From positions 341,239 to 385,588 of the forward strand of contig NZ_QAJI01000003.1 of assembly GCF_003852495.1 (NCBI RefSeq): a stretch of 44,350 nt of DNA, in the 5' to 3' direction. The notes beneath the pieces were generated by a model. That model did not search any database. It was given only the letters and a program-made list of their open reading frames with translations, and was not told the origin of the DNA. This document shows, piece by piece, positions 7,495 to 15,852 of the stretch. Source of the DNA: Taibaiella sp. KBW10. GTDB lineage: Bacteria > Bacteroidota > Bacteroidia > Chitinophagales > Chitinophagaceae. Position numbers and translations under genes: made by a program. Positions within the stretch are counted from its first letter, which is position 1, and each line of letters begins with the position of its first letter.

Positions 7495-8898
7495 TTATTT
7501 AATCTTTGTTGCCGGTATCACCTGCCCACCCTGGTACCAAAGTAATTTTGTGATCTGACCGCCTTCTTTTGTAAATTCAAGATGTGCCTCAATATCTTTT
7601 GTAAAGAATTTATCCTCAGCAGCAGCATATAACTGAATTCTGTTCTGTCCGGTTGCCTGCCCGTATAATTTATTGCCCTCCTTAGTAACCGTTAAGATCA
7701 TATCGGGCAACAACTGGTATTGGCCTTCGTATATATTCAGGGCTGTTTCGGGCAATTGAATTTCCTTAAAAGCAGGTTGTGGCAAGGGTTTGCCGTCCAT
7801 CAAGAGTTTAATTTCTTTTTTAGGAATGATACCGGATCCATTCTGCAATAATATCATAGTCTGATGCGTTTTGGTATTTCTTTCTATATACGTAATATAA
7901 CCCGGCCAGCTGCCACTATGAAATACGATGGGATCGCTCTGGGCATTGGTTTTCAAAAACCATCCAAAGCCATAATGAACCGGTGTGCCGTCTTTTAAGG
8001 TTCCGGAGGTAAATAGGGCCTTCATTTCCGACGCGGAAAGCAGTTGATTCGTATACAAGGCTGCATCCCATTTCAAGAGATCATTAACGGTTGAATTAAC
8101 CCCGCCATCTCCAACGATACCATCAAAATTGTACACATACCGGGTATACAGATAGTCATCAGGTAAGACCAGCTTTTGTAAAGAGTCATCCATCACATAA
8201 CCAAAGGCGTAATTATCTACCTTCTTGGGTGCATACCTTCTGGAATATACCATGCTACGGTTCATCTTGAGGGGCTTAAAGATATTCTGCTGTACATAGA
8301 CCTCAAAGGACATACCCGACACGCGGGCTACAATACTGGCCAGGAGCATATATCCGGTATTGGAATACTCATGCTTTGTACCCGTTTCAAAAATTAATGC
8401 CGGTTTATATCGGGCATAAGCTGCAATCATATCTTCATTATTGGCAATCTTTTGATCATCCCAAGTACTCCACAGGGTATCCAGCGACATATAATCTGAA
8501 AGTCCCGAGGTATGATACAGAAGATTATTGATGGTAATACCTTTGTAAAAGCCGAGTTCAGGAATATACTTAGCAAATTCCTCCTCTACTTTCAGTTTTC
8601 CCTGGTGTTGTAACAGGGCAATCGCCATCGCCGTAAATTGTTTGGAGCAGGAGGCCAGCTCAAACATCGAATGTTCATTCAATGGTGCTTTGGTCGTTTG
8701 ATTGGCCAATCCAAAGCTTTTTTTATATAATACTTTCCCATTTTCCGCCAGAAGCACATTCCCGTTAAATTTCCCTTCTTTATGCAGGCTATTAAAGAGG
8801 CTGTCGGCCGTTCGGGTCTGAAATTTTTGTTGTGCGTAGCTTGTATGATACACGGTCGCAAATATGCAGACCGCAGCACAGTAGATTAATCTTTTCAT
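7495..8898 (-). CDS. serine hydrolase, beta-lactamase class C / penicillin-binding-type (467 aa)
   Basis: A signal peptide (residues 1-22, ending SYA) sends it to the periplasm. The three active-site motifs of the serine beta-lactamase fold are present: SxxK as SCSK at 83-86, YxN as YSN in KHEYSNTGYML (about residue 176), and HxG as HSG in VFHSGSWPGY (about 336). A small C-terminal domain of about 100 residues follows (QLPETALNIYEGQYQLL), as in many family members of Bacteroidota. Relatives are esterases, D-amino-acid peptidases or DD-peptidases; true beta-lactamase activity is not implied. The divergent LytS gene starts 182 bases away. Confidence 0.9.
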   Translation of the reverse strand: MKRLIYCAAVCIFATVYHTSYAQQKFQTRTADSLFNSLHKEGKFNGNVLLAENGKVLYKKSFGLANQTTKAPLNEHSMFELASCSKQFTAMAIALLQHQGKLKVEEEFAKYIPELGFYKGITINNLLYHTSGLSDYMSLDTLWSTWDDQKIANNEDMIAAYARYKPALIFETGTKHEYSNTGYMLLASIVARVSGMSFEVYVQQNIFKPLKMNRSMVYSRRYAPKKVDNYAFGYVMDDSLQKLVLPDDYLYTRYVYNFDGIVGDGGVNSTVNDLLKWDAALYTNQLLSASEMKALFTSGTLKDGTPVHYGFGWFLKTNAQSDPIVFHSGSWPGYITYIERNTKTHQTMILLQNGSGIIPKKEIKLLMDGKPLPQPAFKEIQLPETALNIYEGQYQLLPDMILTVTKEGNKLYGQATGQNRIQLYAAAEDKFFTKDIEAHLEFTKEGGQITKLLWYQGGQVIPATKIK

Positions 8899-9005
8899 GA
8901 TTTATTATTTTTATAGGGCAAAGAAACGCTAAGCGGAGAGCTCCTGAACCGTTTTTTGACCAAATGGTGCCTATCATTGACGTAAACTTTAAAAGTGCTT
9001 TTTCT

Positions 9006-9013
9006 TATTTTTG
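9006..9013 (+). promoter_or_regulatory. -7 promoter box before the LytS-type kinase gene
   Basis: TATTTTTG is an exact TAnnTTTG match, 67 bases before the kinase ATG, in the divergent gap. The nearest upstream TTG (8977-8979) is 26 bases away, slightly too far for the consensus. Confidence 0.4.
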
Positions 9014-9080
9014 TCTACAAAAAAAGGGGATTTGTCCAATATTTTAGTGTGTTTAAAAATTCCTTCTGAATATTTGCACT

Positions 9081-10157
9081 ATGTTAGCATGGATTCATAA
9101 ACACGGCATCCGAATTATCCTCAATATACTTGGCTGGGGGCTGATCCTGAACGCCGCCTATAATAACAGCCTGAATTACCATCCTGCAGCAGGAATGCAA
9201 ATGGAATTCACCTGGCATGTTATCGGGTACAATAGCCTCTTTGTCCTCTTTTGCAGTATCAATACCCTATGGCTGATGCCTGCCTATTTCGTGACCCAAC
9301 GATACAAAACCTATCTAGTGGGTCTGTTCACGCTGATCACAATATTTACCATAATCATCAGCCGGTATAATGTCTGGCTGGTAGACCATTTCCGGGGTCT
9401 GGAGGATGGACAATTCTCTTCCATCACCATCGGCACTATTGGCTCGGACATGAGCTGGATAAATTATTACCTGAGTGTCTTACCGAGTGTCTTAATAGTA
9501 CTCTTTATTTTTTCTATTGGCTTTTTAACACAGCAGTATTTCAGAATCAAAAAAAGAGCCGCACTCATCGAAAAAAGACAAATCGCTTCAGAGCTCAGCC
9601 TGTTGAAATCACAGATCAATCCCCATTTTCTGTTTAATGTATTAAACAGTATTTACGCCCTATCGCTTAAAAAATCAGATAGTACACCGGAAATAGTCTT
9701 AAAGCTCTCTGAAATCCTACGCTATATGTTATATGAAACCCAGCAAGAAAAAGTAGCCCTCGAGAAAGAGATTGATATGATTGAAAGCTACGTTGGTATT
9801 GAGAAAATAAGGATAGGCAACCTGCAACAAATCTCACTTGAATTAAAAGGCGATTTCAGCACAGCTGTTATTGCCCCGGTGCTCTTAATTCCTTTTGTTG
9901 AAAATACCATTAAGCACGGCCTGGACTCCATGAGCGAACATGCTTTTGTTGAGATCAGCATCGAAATAAACAATGGTATACTTGTGTTTCATGCAAAGAA
10001 TAATTTCAAACGCTCGGGTATCAAGAAGGCCGGTGGCATTGGCTTAGAGAATGTGCGCAAGCGGCTGGAACTGCTCTATCCACAGAAACATACACTCCGT
10101 ATAAAGGAGGAAAACGCTATTTTTACCGTATCGCTAAACGTAAACCTGAACACATGA
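9081..10157 (+). CDS. LytS/YehU-type sensor histidine kinase (358 aa)
   Basis: Four membrane helices occupy about residues 10-28, 50-71, 78-95 and 128-150. A short coiled-coil follows, then the His_kinase domain with QINPHFLFNVLNSIYAL; His182 is the predicted phosphoacceptor. The ATP-binding part has PFVENTIKHGLD (N box) and GGIGLENVRKRL (G box). There is no extracytoplasmic sensor domain, so the signal is probably sensed within or next to the membrane. The stop codon overlaps the start of the response regulator by 4 bases (ATGA), which indicates coupled translation. No target gene is evident nearby. Confidence 0.93.
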   Translation: MLAWIHKHGIRIILNILGWGLILNAAYNNSLNYHPAAGMQMEFTWHVIGYNSLFVLFCSINTLWLMPAYFVTQRYKTYLVGLFTLITIFTIIISRYNVWLVDHFRGLEDGQFSSITIGTIGSDMSWINYYLSVLPSVLIVLFIFSIGFLTQQYFRIKKRAALIEKRQIASELSLLKSQINPHFLFNVLNSIYALSLKKSDSTPEIVLKLSEILRYMLYETQQEKVALEKEIDMIESYVGIEKIRIGNLQQISLELKGDFSTAVIAPVLLIPFVENTIKHGLDSMSEHAFVEISIEINNGILVFHAKNNFKRSGIKKAGGIGLENVRKRLELLYPQKHTLRIKEENAIFTVSLNVNLNT

Positions 10158-10843
10158 AATGCCTGATTGTAGATGATGAATTATTGGCTCAGGAAGTCAT
10201 AGAATCTTATATTGCAAAGGTGGACTCCTTAGTGCTTGTGGGCAAATGTAGCAGCGCACTACAAGCCTTTGCGGCACTTAATAAGGAGACAGTCGACCTG
10301 ATGTTTATGGATATTAAAATGCCGGAAATGACCGGGTTGGAATTCCTGCGCACCTTAAAGCAAACGCCTAAGGTAATTATCACTACCGCCTTTCATGAAT
10401 ATGCACTGGACGGATTCGAATTGGATGTCGTAGACTATCTATTAAAACCGATTCCCTTTAATCGCTTTTTAAAAGCCGTCAATAAGGTAAAGCCCAATGT
10501 TGCAATTAATCCCGAAAACAGGCAGGAGAACAGCTTCTATGTGCGCAGTGATCGTAAGTTGATCAAAGTAAATCCGGAAGAAATTATCTTTATTGAGGCG
10601 CTTAAAAATTATCTCTGTATCTATATGCCGCATCAAAAAGTGATGGTACATAGTACGATGCTTTATATGGAGGAGCAGCTCGCTAACTTTCCCTTTATAC
10701 ACAGGGTGCATAAATCTTTTCTGGTAAACAAACATTTTATTAAAGAGATTGACAATGGCATACTCAAACTAAGCTCCGGCGCTGAAATCCCCTTGGGTGG
10801 ATTATACAAAGATGCCTTTCTGGATATGATGCGGATCCTGTAA
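10154..10843 (+). CDS. LytTR-family response regulator (229 aa)
   Basis: The receiver domain (1-120) has the acidic pair DD at 7-8, phosphoacceptor Asp53 in MFMDIKMPEM, a Thr in IITTAF and Lys in LLKPIPF. The LytTR DNA-binding domain covers about 130-229, with KLIKVNPEEIIFIEALKNYL and FIHRVHKSFLVN. It is the cytoplasmic partner of the kinase that overlaps it by 4 bases. Bacteroidota often carry this pair as a two-gene operon. No hairpin was found after the stop codon. Confidence 0.95.
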   Translation: MKCLIVDDELLAQEVIESYIAKVDSLVLVGKCSSALQAFAALNKETVDLMFMDIKMPEMTGLEFLRTLKQTPKVIITTAFHEYALDGFELDVVDYLLKPIPFNRFLKAVNKVKPNVAINPENRQENSFYVRSDRKLIKVNPEEIIFIEALKNYLCIYMPHQKVMVHSTMLYMEEQLANFPFIHRVHKSFLVNKHFIKEIDNGILKLSSGAEIPLGGLYKDAFLDMMRIL

Positions 10844-10963
10844 TTTTCCCAAAATACACACTGAGGATCTGGTTTTAAGCCATATCTCATTTCGTTTACC
10901 CTGCTGCAAAAGAAATAAAAGTACCTTATCCGCACTTTTCCAAAGGCGGGGTGCTTTTATTCT

Positions 10964-12124
10964 TCAGTGCGTCTGGCTAAAGAAATACATCATTTTTTCC
11001 TGTGCGCCTTCTGCATGCATCCATGCTACCATGTCCAGCGAATCCCTTGCTTCCGCCGCAGCTCTTATACGCATCGGTTCCTCGTAGGCTGCAATGGCCA
11101 TCCGGATGTTTTCATAAGCATCATTGGTCAGGCATTCGCTCAATTCCAAAGCATCTAACATGGCTAAGTTTACCCCCTCTCCCGAAGGCGGCATGATGTG
11201 CGCTGCATCTCCGAGCAAGGTTATATTTGGCTGCGCCGCCCAGGTTTGGTCAAAAGGCATACAATATTGCGGCCGTACCAAAATAGGTAAACCGGCCTTT
11301 TCAAACAAGGTATACCATAGAGAATCCCATCCGGCAAACGCTTCCCTGACCCATGTCATTATTTGTGATTGGTCCGAAAAATCGACGACAGCATTTTTTG
11401 CCCAATTTTCATCCATTATACCGCTGATGTAAAAATCAATACTGCCATCTCCTTTTTGAGATACATGGAAGTACTTTCCGTCACTATGCGCATATATCTT
11501 TCCACCCTTCAGCAATTGGAACATACCGGGAATTTTCATTTCCGCATCCGCTACATTTCCCTGCAGAATAGTGTTCCCCGCATAAAAAGGGGCTGCATCC
11601 GTCACCAATGGCCGCAGCTTAGAGCTGGCACCATCTGCTCCGATAACCAGGTCTGCTGTGGCGGTTGTTCCATTTTTAAACACCAGCTTCCATTGCGCGC
11701 CCTGCCGCGACAGGCTTAGCACATGACTATCCCACACAAGGGTATCCGGTTGAAGGGAATTTAATAATAGCGCTCTTAGATCACTGCGATCTATTTCCGG
11801 TCTGAACAACTCATGACCAAAGTCTTTAGCGCCTTCTTTATCGTGCTCGTCATATAAAATATGGGTATGTTTATCCAGCAAACGTCCCTTTTCCGCACCA
11901 GGTCTGTATCTTTCTTTAAATGCATCTGTAAGGCCTGTCGCTTCAATTGCTTTGAGTCCCGATTCAAAATGAAGGTCGAGGGTTGCGCCCTGCATACGCA
12001 CATCCTTATCAAAATCTCTTTCATACACTTTTACATGCGCTCCTTTTTGTTGTAAAAGACGCGCCAGGGTGAGCCCACCCGGACCGCCACCGACGATCGC
12101 GATACTTATATTTTCTACCAGCAT
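10964..12124 (-). CDS. FAD-dependent monooxygenase, TetX-like (386 aa)
   Basis: This is a class A flavoprotein monooxygenase. The FAD-binding GxGxxG-type motif is at residues 11-17 (GGGPGGL), followed by VYERD. FRPEIDRSDLRALLLNSL and the later GDAAHIMPPSGEGVN contact FAD and NADPH in the family. The overall length and several blocks (TLDLH, NSLQPDTLVWD, WDSLW) resemble TetX, the tetracycline-inactivating hydroxylase, more than ordinary hydroxylases. Whether tetracyclines are its substrate is unknown. It lies 27 bases downstream of the AraC gene on the same strand and probably shares its promoter. Confidence 0.88.
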   Translation of the reverse strand: MLVENISIAIVGGGPGGLTLARLLQQKGAHVKVYERDFDKDVRMQGATLDLHFESGLKAIEATGLTDAFKERYRPGAEKGRLLDKHTHILYDEHDKEGAKDFGHELFRPEIDRSDLRALLLNSLQPDTLVWDSHVLSLSRQGAQWKLVFKNGTTATADLVIGADGASSKLRPLVTDAAPFYAGNTILQGNVADAEMKIPGMFQLLKGGKIYAHSDGKYFHVSQKGDGSIDFYISGIMDENWAKNAVVDFSDQSQIMTWVREAFAGWDSLWYTLFEKAGLPILVRPQYCMPFDQTWAAQPNITLLGDAAHIMPPSGEGVNLAMLDALELSECLTNDAYENIRMAIAAYEEPMRIRAAAEARDSLDMVAWMHAEGAQEKMMYFFSQTH

Positions 12125-12151
12125 ACTTTAAATGAATTTATACCTGCAAAA

Positions 12152-12913
12152 TTATTTATTGGGTATGGAGTGGAATAGTAAAAATCGGTCGTTTACATCT
12201 TTAGATAGTTCTTTAGGCAACACACCGGAAAGCCTTTTGATTTCCTTAATGAAATGATTTTGATCGGTAAAGTTCAACTCAGGAAAAAGTTTTCCTTCCA
12301 GCAGGTGTGGTAATGATTCCTTGAAACGGATAATGTTGCTATAGGCTTTTAACGAAATGCCAAAGTACTCCTTGAAATATCGATTAATCTGCCGGCTGCT
12401 CCAGAACACTTTTTCAGATAATTCTTTTACCGACAGCGCTCCTTTTGAAGTATAGATTAATTCAAATAATTCCTGCTTTCTATTATCGATATCGGTTCTG
12501 ATAAGGGAACGCATTTTTACGGAGACTTTATAGCAAAACTGTTCAAAATCATTCAAATCATCCGAAGAGATTCCCCAAAAGTCGCTTGGTAAGGCGTAAG
12601 CCGTATTGATGATAGCCGCCGTTTTCATATCCAATAAATATTCAATGGCCAGTAGCCTAAAGCTTATGGCAAAGATGATGGCCTTAGGGGGAATGGTGCT
12701 TTTTTGCGGTTCTGTTTCCAGTCCCATCAGCATCACATGATAAGGATTGTCCGGGGTATGAAAAAAAACGATATCAAATCTGCCGTTAGGTACTACAACT
12801 ATTTCATGTGCGCGGTCTGCTTTATTTTCAAGCATCCAAAAGCTTTCTACAAAGCCGGTAAGGCTTGTCTCGGGCTTTAGGCTCCTATAGCTGATTGTAC
12901 TGTCTGTTACCAA
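12152..12913 (-). CDS. AraC family transcriptional regulator with DUF6597-like N-terminus (253 aa)
   Basis: The N-terminal part (VESFWMLEN, then VVVPNGRFDIVFF) matches the sensor domain of the AraC protein at 3440, though more divergent. The C-terminal double HTH includes LSVKELSEKVFWSSRQINRYFKEYFGISLKAY and LNFTDQNHFIKEIKRLSGVLP. The second helix pair looks shortened. The start is TTG at 12913. An in-frame TGA lies two codons upstream, and the next ATG (residue 27) would remove the beginning of the domain. A well-spaced promoter 48 bases upstream supports this start. It precedes the TetX-like gene and is the likely regulator of that unit. Confidence 0.86.
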   Translation of the reverse strand: MVTDSTISYRSLKPETSLTGFVESFWMLENKADRAHEIVVVPNGRFDIVFFHTPDNPYHVMLMGLETEPQKSTIPPKAIIFAISFRLLAIEYLLDMKTAAIINTAYALPSDFWGISSDDLNDFEQFCYKVSVKMRSLIRTDIDNRKQELFELIYTSKGALSVKELSEKVFWSSRQINRYFKEYFGISLKAYSNIIRFKESLPHLLEGKLFPELNFTDQNHFIKEIKRLSGVLPKELSKDVNDRFLLFHSIPNK

Positions 12914-12960
12914 GTCTCAGATTAAATATTTGTGTATTGTCTGTTAGGTTAATCGATACT

Positions 12961-12992
12961 CAAAAATACAGGCTGCACACTTCAACACCAAA
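12961..12992 (-). promoter_or_regulatory. promoter of the AraC / TetX-like unit
   Basis: On the minus strand, TTTG (12992-12989), a 20-base spacer and TATTTTTG (12968-12961) match both Bacteroidota consensus boxes with correct spacing. Transcription would start near 12955, giving a leader of about 40 nt before the TTG start codon. Confidence 0.6.
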
Positions 12993-13157
12993 AACAAATC
13001 ATGCAGCCAAAACGCAAATATCTTTTATTTTTAGCGTGTTTTCATCTTCTACATTCATTATAAAAACGCAAGCAATTACTCAAAAGTGAAGACTAAAAAT
13101 CGCTGTAGGAGCAGCTTTGGAAGGGTGCAGAGCACAAGAAAATTCTGTAAAAAGAGA

Positions 13158-13187
13158 ACGCCAAATATGCTAAAGCATATTTGGCGT
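13158..13187 (-). terminator. terminator after tRNA-Val
   Basis: A 13-bp perfect stem (13158-13170 with 13175-13187, loop TTTA on the minus strand) is followed on the minus strand by TCTCTTTTT. It begins 6 bases after the tRNA 3' end. Confidence 0.85.
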
Positions 13188-13192
13188 CTTTG

Positions 13193-13267
13193 TGGGCAAT
13201 ACCGGGTTCGAACCAGTGACCCCTACCTTGTCGAGGTAGTGCTCTGAACCAGCTGAGCTAATTGCCC
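13193..13267 (-). tRNA. tRNA-Val (anticodon GAC)
   Basis: The minus strand folds into a full cloverleaf. The acceptor stem is GGGCAAT/ATTGCCC with discriminator A, the D arm is GCTC/GAGC, the anticodon stem is CTACC/GGTAG, and the T arm contains TTCGAAC. CCA is not encoded. The 7-base anticodon loop is TCGACAA, giving anticodon GAC for valine. Position 33 is C instead of the near-universal U. tRNA-Ala lies 36 bases upstream with a hairpin between. Confidence 0.93.
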
Positions 13268-13277
13268 TTTTAAAAAA

Positions 13278-13299
13278 AGCTTCACATTGTAGTGAAGCT
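13278..13299 (-). terminator. hairpin with T tract between the two tRNA genes
   Basis: On the minus strand, AGCTTCAC pairs with GTGAAGCT (loop TACAAT) and is followed by TTTTTTT. This is a textbook intrinsic terminator shape, 4 bases after the end of tRNA-Ala and upstream of tRNA-Val. Confidence 0.7.
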
Positions 13300-13303
13300 C
13301 TTG

Positions 13304-13376
<73 letters not shown>

Positions 13377-13386
13377 TTGCGGAGTG

Positions 13387-13420
13387 CAAATATAGGAGAA
13401 AATTATCGGAAATACACAAA
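13387..13420 (-). promoter_or_regulatory. promoter of the tRNA-Ala/tRNA-Val unit
   Basis: On the minus strand, TTTG (13420-13417), a 22-base spacer and TATATTTG (13394-13387) lie 10 bases before the tRNA-Ala 5' end. The spacing is slightly longer than the 19-21 optimum. The promoter overlaps the end of the comEC region. Confidence 0.55.
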
Positions 13421-13421
13421 A

Positions 13422-15473
13422 TTATTTTTGAAAAATCCAGGCCCCTTCTTCGGAGACATTATGAACCGGTATTCCTAAATCTTCTAAGGACCGGGAGAGC
13501 CTTAATGCAGGCTTTCGGGGTATTCCGGAACCAATCACGACCTGCCTAGGTTCTAAGCGGTGTATCCACTCTGGATCGACAAAGTCCTTTCCCGATAATA
13601 TCAGATAATCCATACCGGGTTTCGGCAACACATTTACCTGTGTCCATAACACAATACGTTTACCCTGTATACTCAGCTCAGTATTCTGTAAGGGCACTTT
13701 TTCCATCCTGCGGATCCGATATCCTATATGGGCCGGCTGCAACACAAATTTCGCTTGTGTTGTACTCAAAGTACTATCGCTATAAGTACATGCAGTATGT
13801 CCTTTTATCAGATCAATGACACTACGGTTGTTAGCAGCATATACAATTACCTTTTCCTGTTGTGCCGCAAGCCCGTCTTGTATCGCCAGGTTGATGAAGT
13901 ATAAAAGCAGCACAGATAATCCGGCAAACAAAGACCATTTATGCCGCTGTAGTCCATATACTGCCAGTGCAATAATAGCACCCATTAAGAGCAGGTAATC
14001 CAGGCCATCCATTGCCAGCCACCGTGCCATATCGGGTGTGTATTTGTTTAAGGCCACAATAAGCTGATGAAAGGCGGTGGTGACCCATACGAGCATCTTT
14101 CCCATAAAACCTGCAAGCATGCCCAATTGCAGTGCTCCGAAGAACAGGAGCAATAAGGCCAAAATCATCAGCAGGAAACTAAAGATTGCGGCTACAAAAT
14201 TGGCGGGCAAAAACCAAATCGGGAATTGATGAAAATAATAAATGACCAAGGGAAAAACCAGGACTTGTACGGACAGGCTGATGGCCACCGTGTCCCAGGC
14301 TAAGCGCCCAATTTTGGTATTTATAAAGACCAGTCGCCGGATGGGCCGGTAAAAAATAAGGATCGACAAAACAGCCAGAAAAGACAGTTGCACGCCCACA
14401 TGAAAGAGCCACATGGTATTACTGCATAACATCACAAATGCCGTTAAGGCCCATAATTGTATCGGTTTTACCGGTCTTTTTAAGAGCAAGGCCAAGGCGA
14501 TTAAACTGAAACTGACTCCCGCCCGGATCGCGGAGGGCGGAAAATCGCAAAGGGCTACATAGATCCAGACAAAAGGGACTACCATAAGGTATTTGATCCA
14601 TAGCTTTCTTTTGTCCCGTATCCAGAAGAAAGGCAGTAAGCACAGGGCAAACAACATTTGTACATGCATGCCGGATATGGCGATGATATGGGTTATGCCG
14701 GTCGCAGCATAGGCATTTTTCATGAAAGCGTCCATATCTGCTTTTTCATTGAATAAAGTCGCCTTGCACAGGGCTTGGGTTGTTTGTTCCGGAATATACC
14801 GGTCCATATATCGCAAGCAGGATTGCCGAAGCACCGACAGATACCCTTTTTCAGTCATTCCTCCGGCAGGACAGAGGGCATCGGGTGTTAAAAAAGTATG
14901 GTGATAAAAGCCTTCTCTTTGCTGCTTCTGTACAAAATTAAAGGCAAAGGGATTTTGATTATGCTGCATATCCTTCAGCTCATTCGGAATGATATACTCC
15001 TGCCCCACCGTGTAAGGTATAGCAGTGCTATTTCTATAGACATAAACCAGCGATTTACCCGATAAGGGTTGCCACATGGAATCGCGCAAACCGGAAAGCA
15101 CCTGAACCTTCAGTAAAACCGTCTTGGCCTTTATCGCCGGCTCTTCTATGATCTTGACATGAAACGCACTATACTTTTCGGGCTGATGGCCCAACCAATC
15201 AGGCGCACTCCGTACATCCTGAAAAGCAGTAAGCCCCATACCCAAAAAGATAATTGAGACAAAGGCCATTATTTTTGTCAGCTGAAAAGAGCGCTGCTTG
15301 TATTTTTCCAATACCAGCAAAAGCAATAAAAGAAGCAGGCAGGAGGACAGGAGCAGATACCAAAAAGCACGGCTGTACACTTGCAGAAGGTTATCTTCTA
15401 TCAAAATACCTGCAATCAGGGCGATAAGCAGGTATAACAAAGGTACTTTCTTCGGTGTAGGAAAGAAAGACAT
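13422..15473 (-). CDS. ComEC/Rec2 family competence channel protein (683 aa)
   Basis: The protein starts with three hydrophobic segments and a DUF4131-like soluble stretch (about residues 60-210). The Competence domain follows, with ATGITHIIAISGMHVQM (near 255-272) and many membrane helices up to about 520. SGMHVQ is the signature of the DNA-uptake channel, which moves single-stranded DNA across the inner membrane. The C-terminal region (about 540-683) has the layout of the usual metallo-beta-lactamase-like domain but no HxHxDH metal motif. The protein is about 100 residues shorter than B. subtilis ComEC. ATG 15473 is preferred. Its neighbour at 15561 is terminated upstream, so it is transcribed alone. 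Confidence 0.9.
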   Translation of the reverse strand: MSFFPTPKKVPLLYLLIALIAGILIEDNLLQVYSRAFWYLLLSSCLLLLLLLLVLEKYKQRSFQLTKIMAFVSIIFLGMGLTAFQDVRSAPDWLGHQPEKYSAFHVKIIEEPAIKAKTVLLKVQVLSGLRDSMWQPLSGKSLVYVYRNSTAIPYTVGQEYIIPNELKDMQHNQNPFAFNFVQKQQREGFYHHTFLTPDALCPAGGMTEKGYLSVLRQSCLRYMDRYIPEQTTQALCKATLFNEKADMDAFMKNAYAATGITHIIAISGMHVQMLFALCLLPFFWIRDKRKLWIKYLMVVPFVWIYVALCDFPPSAIRAGVSFSLIALALLLKRPVKPIQLWALTAFVMLCSNTMWLFHVGVQLSFLAVLSILIFYRPIRRLVFINTKIGRLAWDTVAISLSVQVLVFPLVIYYFHQFPIWFLPANFVAAIFSFLLMILALLLLFFGALQLGMLAGFMGKMLVWVTTAFHQLIVALNKYTPDMARWLAMDGLDYLLLMGAIIALAVYGLQRHKWSLFAGLSVLLLYFINLAIQDGLAAQQEKVIVYAANNRSVIDLIKGHTACTYSDSTLSTTQAKFVLQPAHIGYRIRRMEKVPLQNTELSIQGKRIVLWTQVNVLPKPGMDYLILSGKDFVDPEWIHRLEPRQVVIGSGIPRKPALRLSRSLEDLGIPVHNVSEEGAWIFQK

Positions 15474-15512
15474 AAGCTATAGGTTAGGTTATCTCCTACA
15501 AGGTACAAAAAA

Positions 15513-15538
15513 ATCCCCCGGGCTGTAGCCAGGGGGAT
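15513..15538 (-). terminator. terminator of the 2TM gene
   Basis: On the minus strand, ATCCCCC and GGGGGAT form the stem, with an inner GGCT/AGCC helix, followed by TTTTTT. It lies 22 bases after the stop codon of the 2TM gene. Confidence 0.85.
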
Positions 15539-15560
15539 AGAAAATATATTTTAAGAAAAC

Positions 15561-15806
15561 TTAGTTATTCAATTGTTTTTTGAAGACATCCATACCTTTA
15601 TCTTCAAAGTTAGCCCAGATGGTGCAGGCGTGACCCACAACCATTAATCCCCATGCAGCAGTAACCCAAGCCGGCCAAGGGTATACCCATCCTGTTTCGC
15701 CTTTGTATAAAGTGTACCACATGATCACATTGGCAATAGCAAATACGACTAAATGGAGCAAAAACATTGATACTTGTTTACTTGTATGTTTGATTTTTTG
15801 GGGCAT
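15561..15806 (-). CDS. 2TM domain-containing membrane protein (81 aa)
   Basis: Two membrane helices are visible, at about residues 14-33 and 46-63, with a short loop rich in Trp and Pro (TGWVYPWPAW). A charged C-terminus ends FEDKGMDVFKKQLNN. This is the 2TM domain layout, found in small membrane proteins of Bacteroidota and sometimes fused to LytTR or kinase proteins. The function is unknown. It lies 46 bases downstream of lpxK with its own -7 box between, and a terminator follows. Confidence 0.8.
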   Translation of the reverse strand: MPQKIKHTSKQVSMFLLHLVVFAIANVIMWYTLYKGETGWVYPWPAWVTAAWGLMVVGHACTIWANFEDKGMDVFKKQLNN

Positions 15807-15826
15807 GACTATTTATTTTTCGTGGA

Positions 15827-15834
15827 CAAAGATA
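15827..15834 (-). promoter_or_regulatory. -7 promoter box before the 2TM gene
   Basis: The minus strand reads TATCTTTG, an exact TAnnTTTG match 20 bases before the ATG at 15806. No -33 box with the right spacing was found. Confidence 0.4.
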
Positions 15835-15852
15835 ATTCTTATCCCTTATTTA

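Noticed and set aside
10864-10963. Possible hairpin between the LytTR gene and the TetX-like gene (AAAAGTACC with GGTGCTTTT)
   Set aside because: The stem has a mismatch and a long loop, with no T tract placed for termination on either strand.
11002-11719. Plus-strand open frames inside the TetX-like gene
   Set aside because: They are short, overlap one another and oppose a strongly supported flavoprotein gene.
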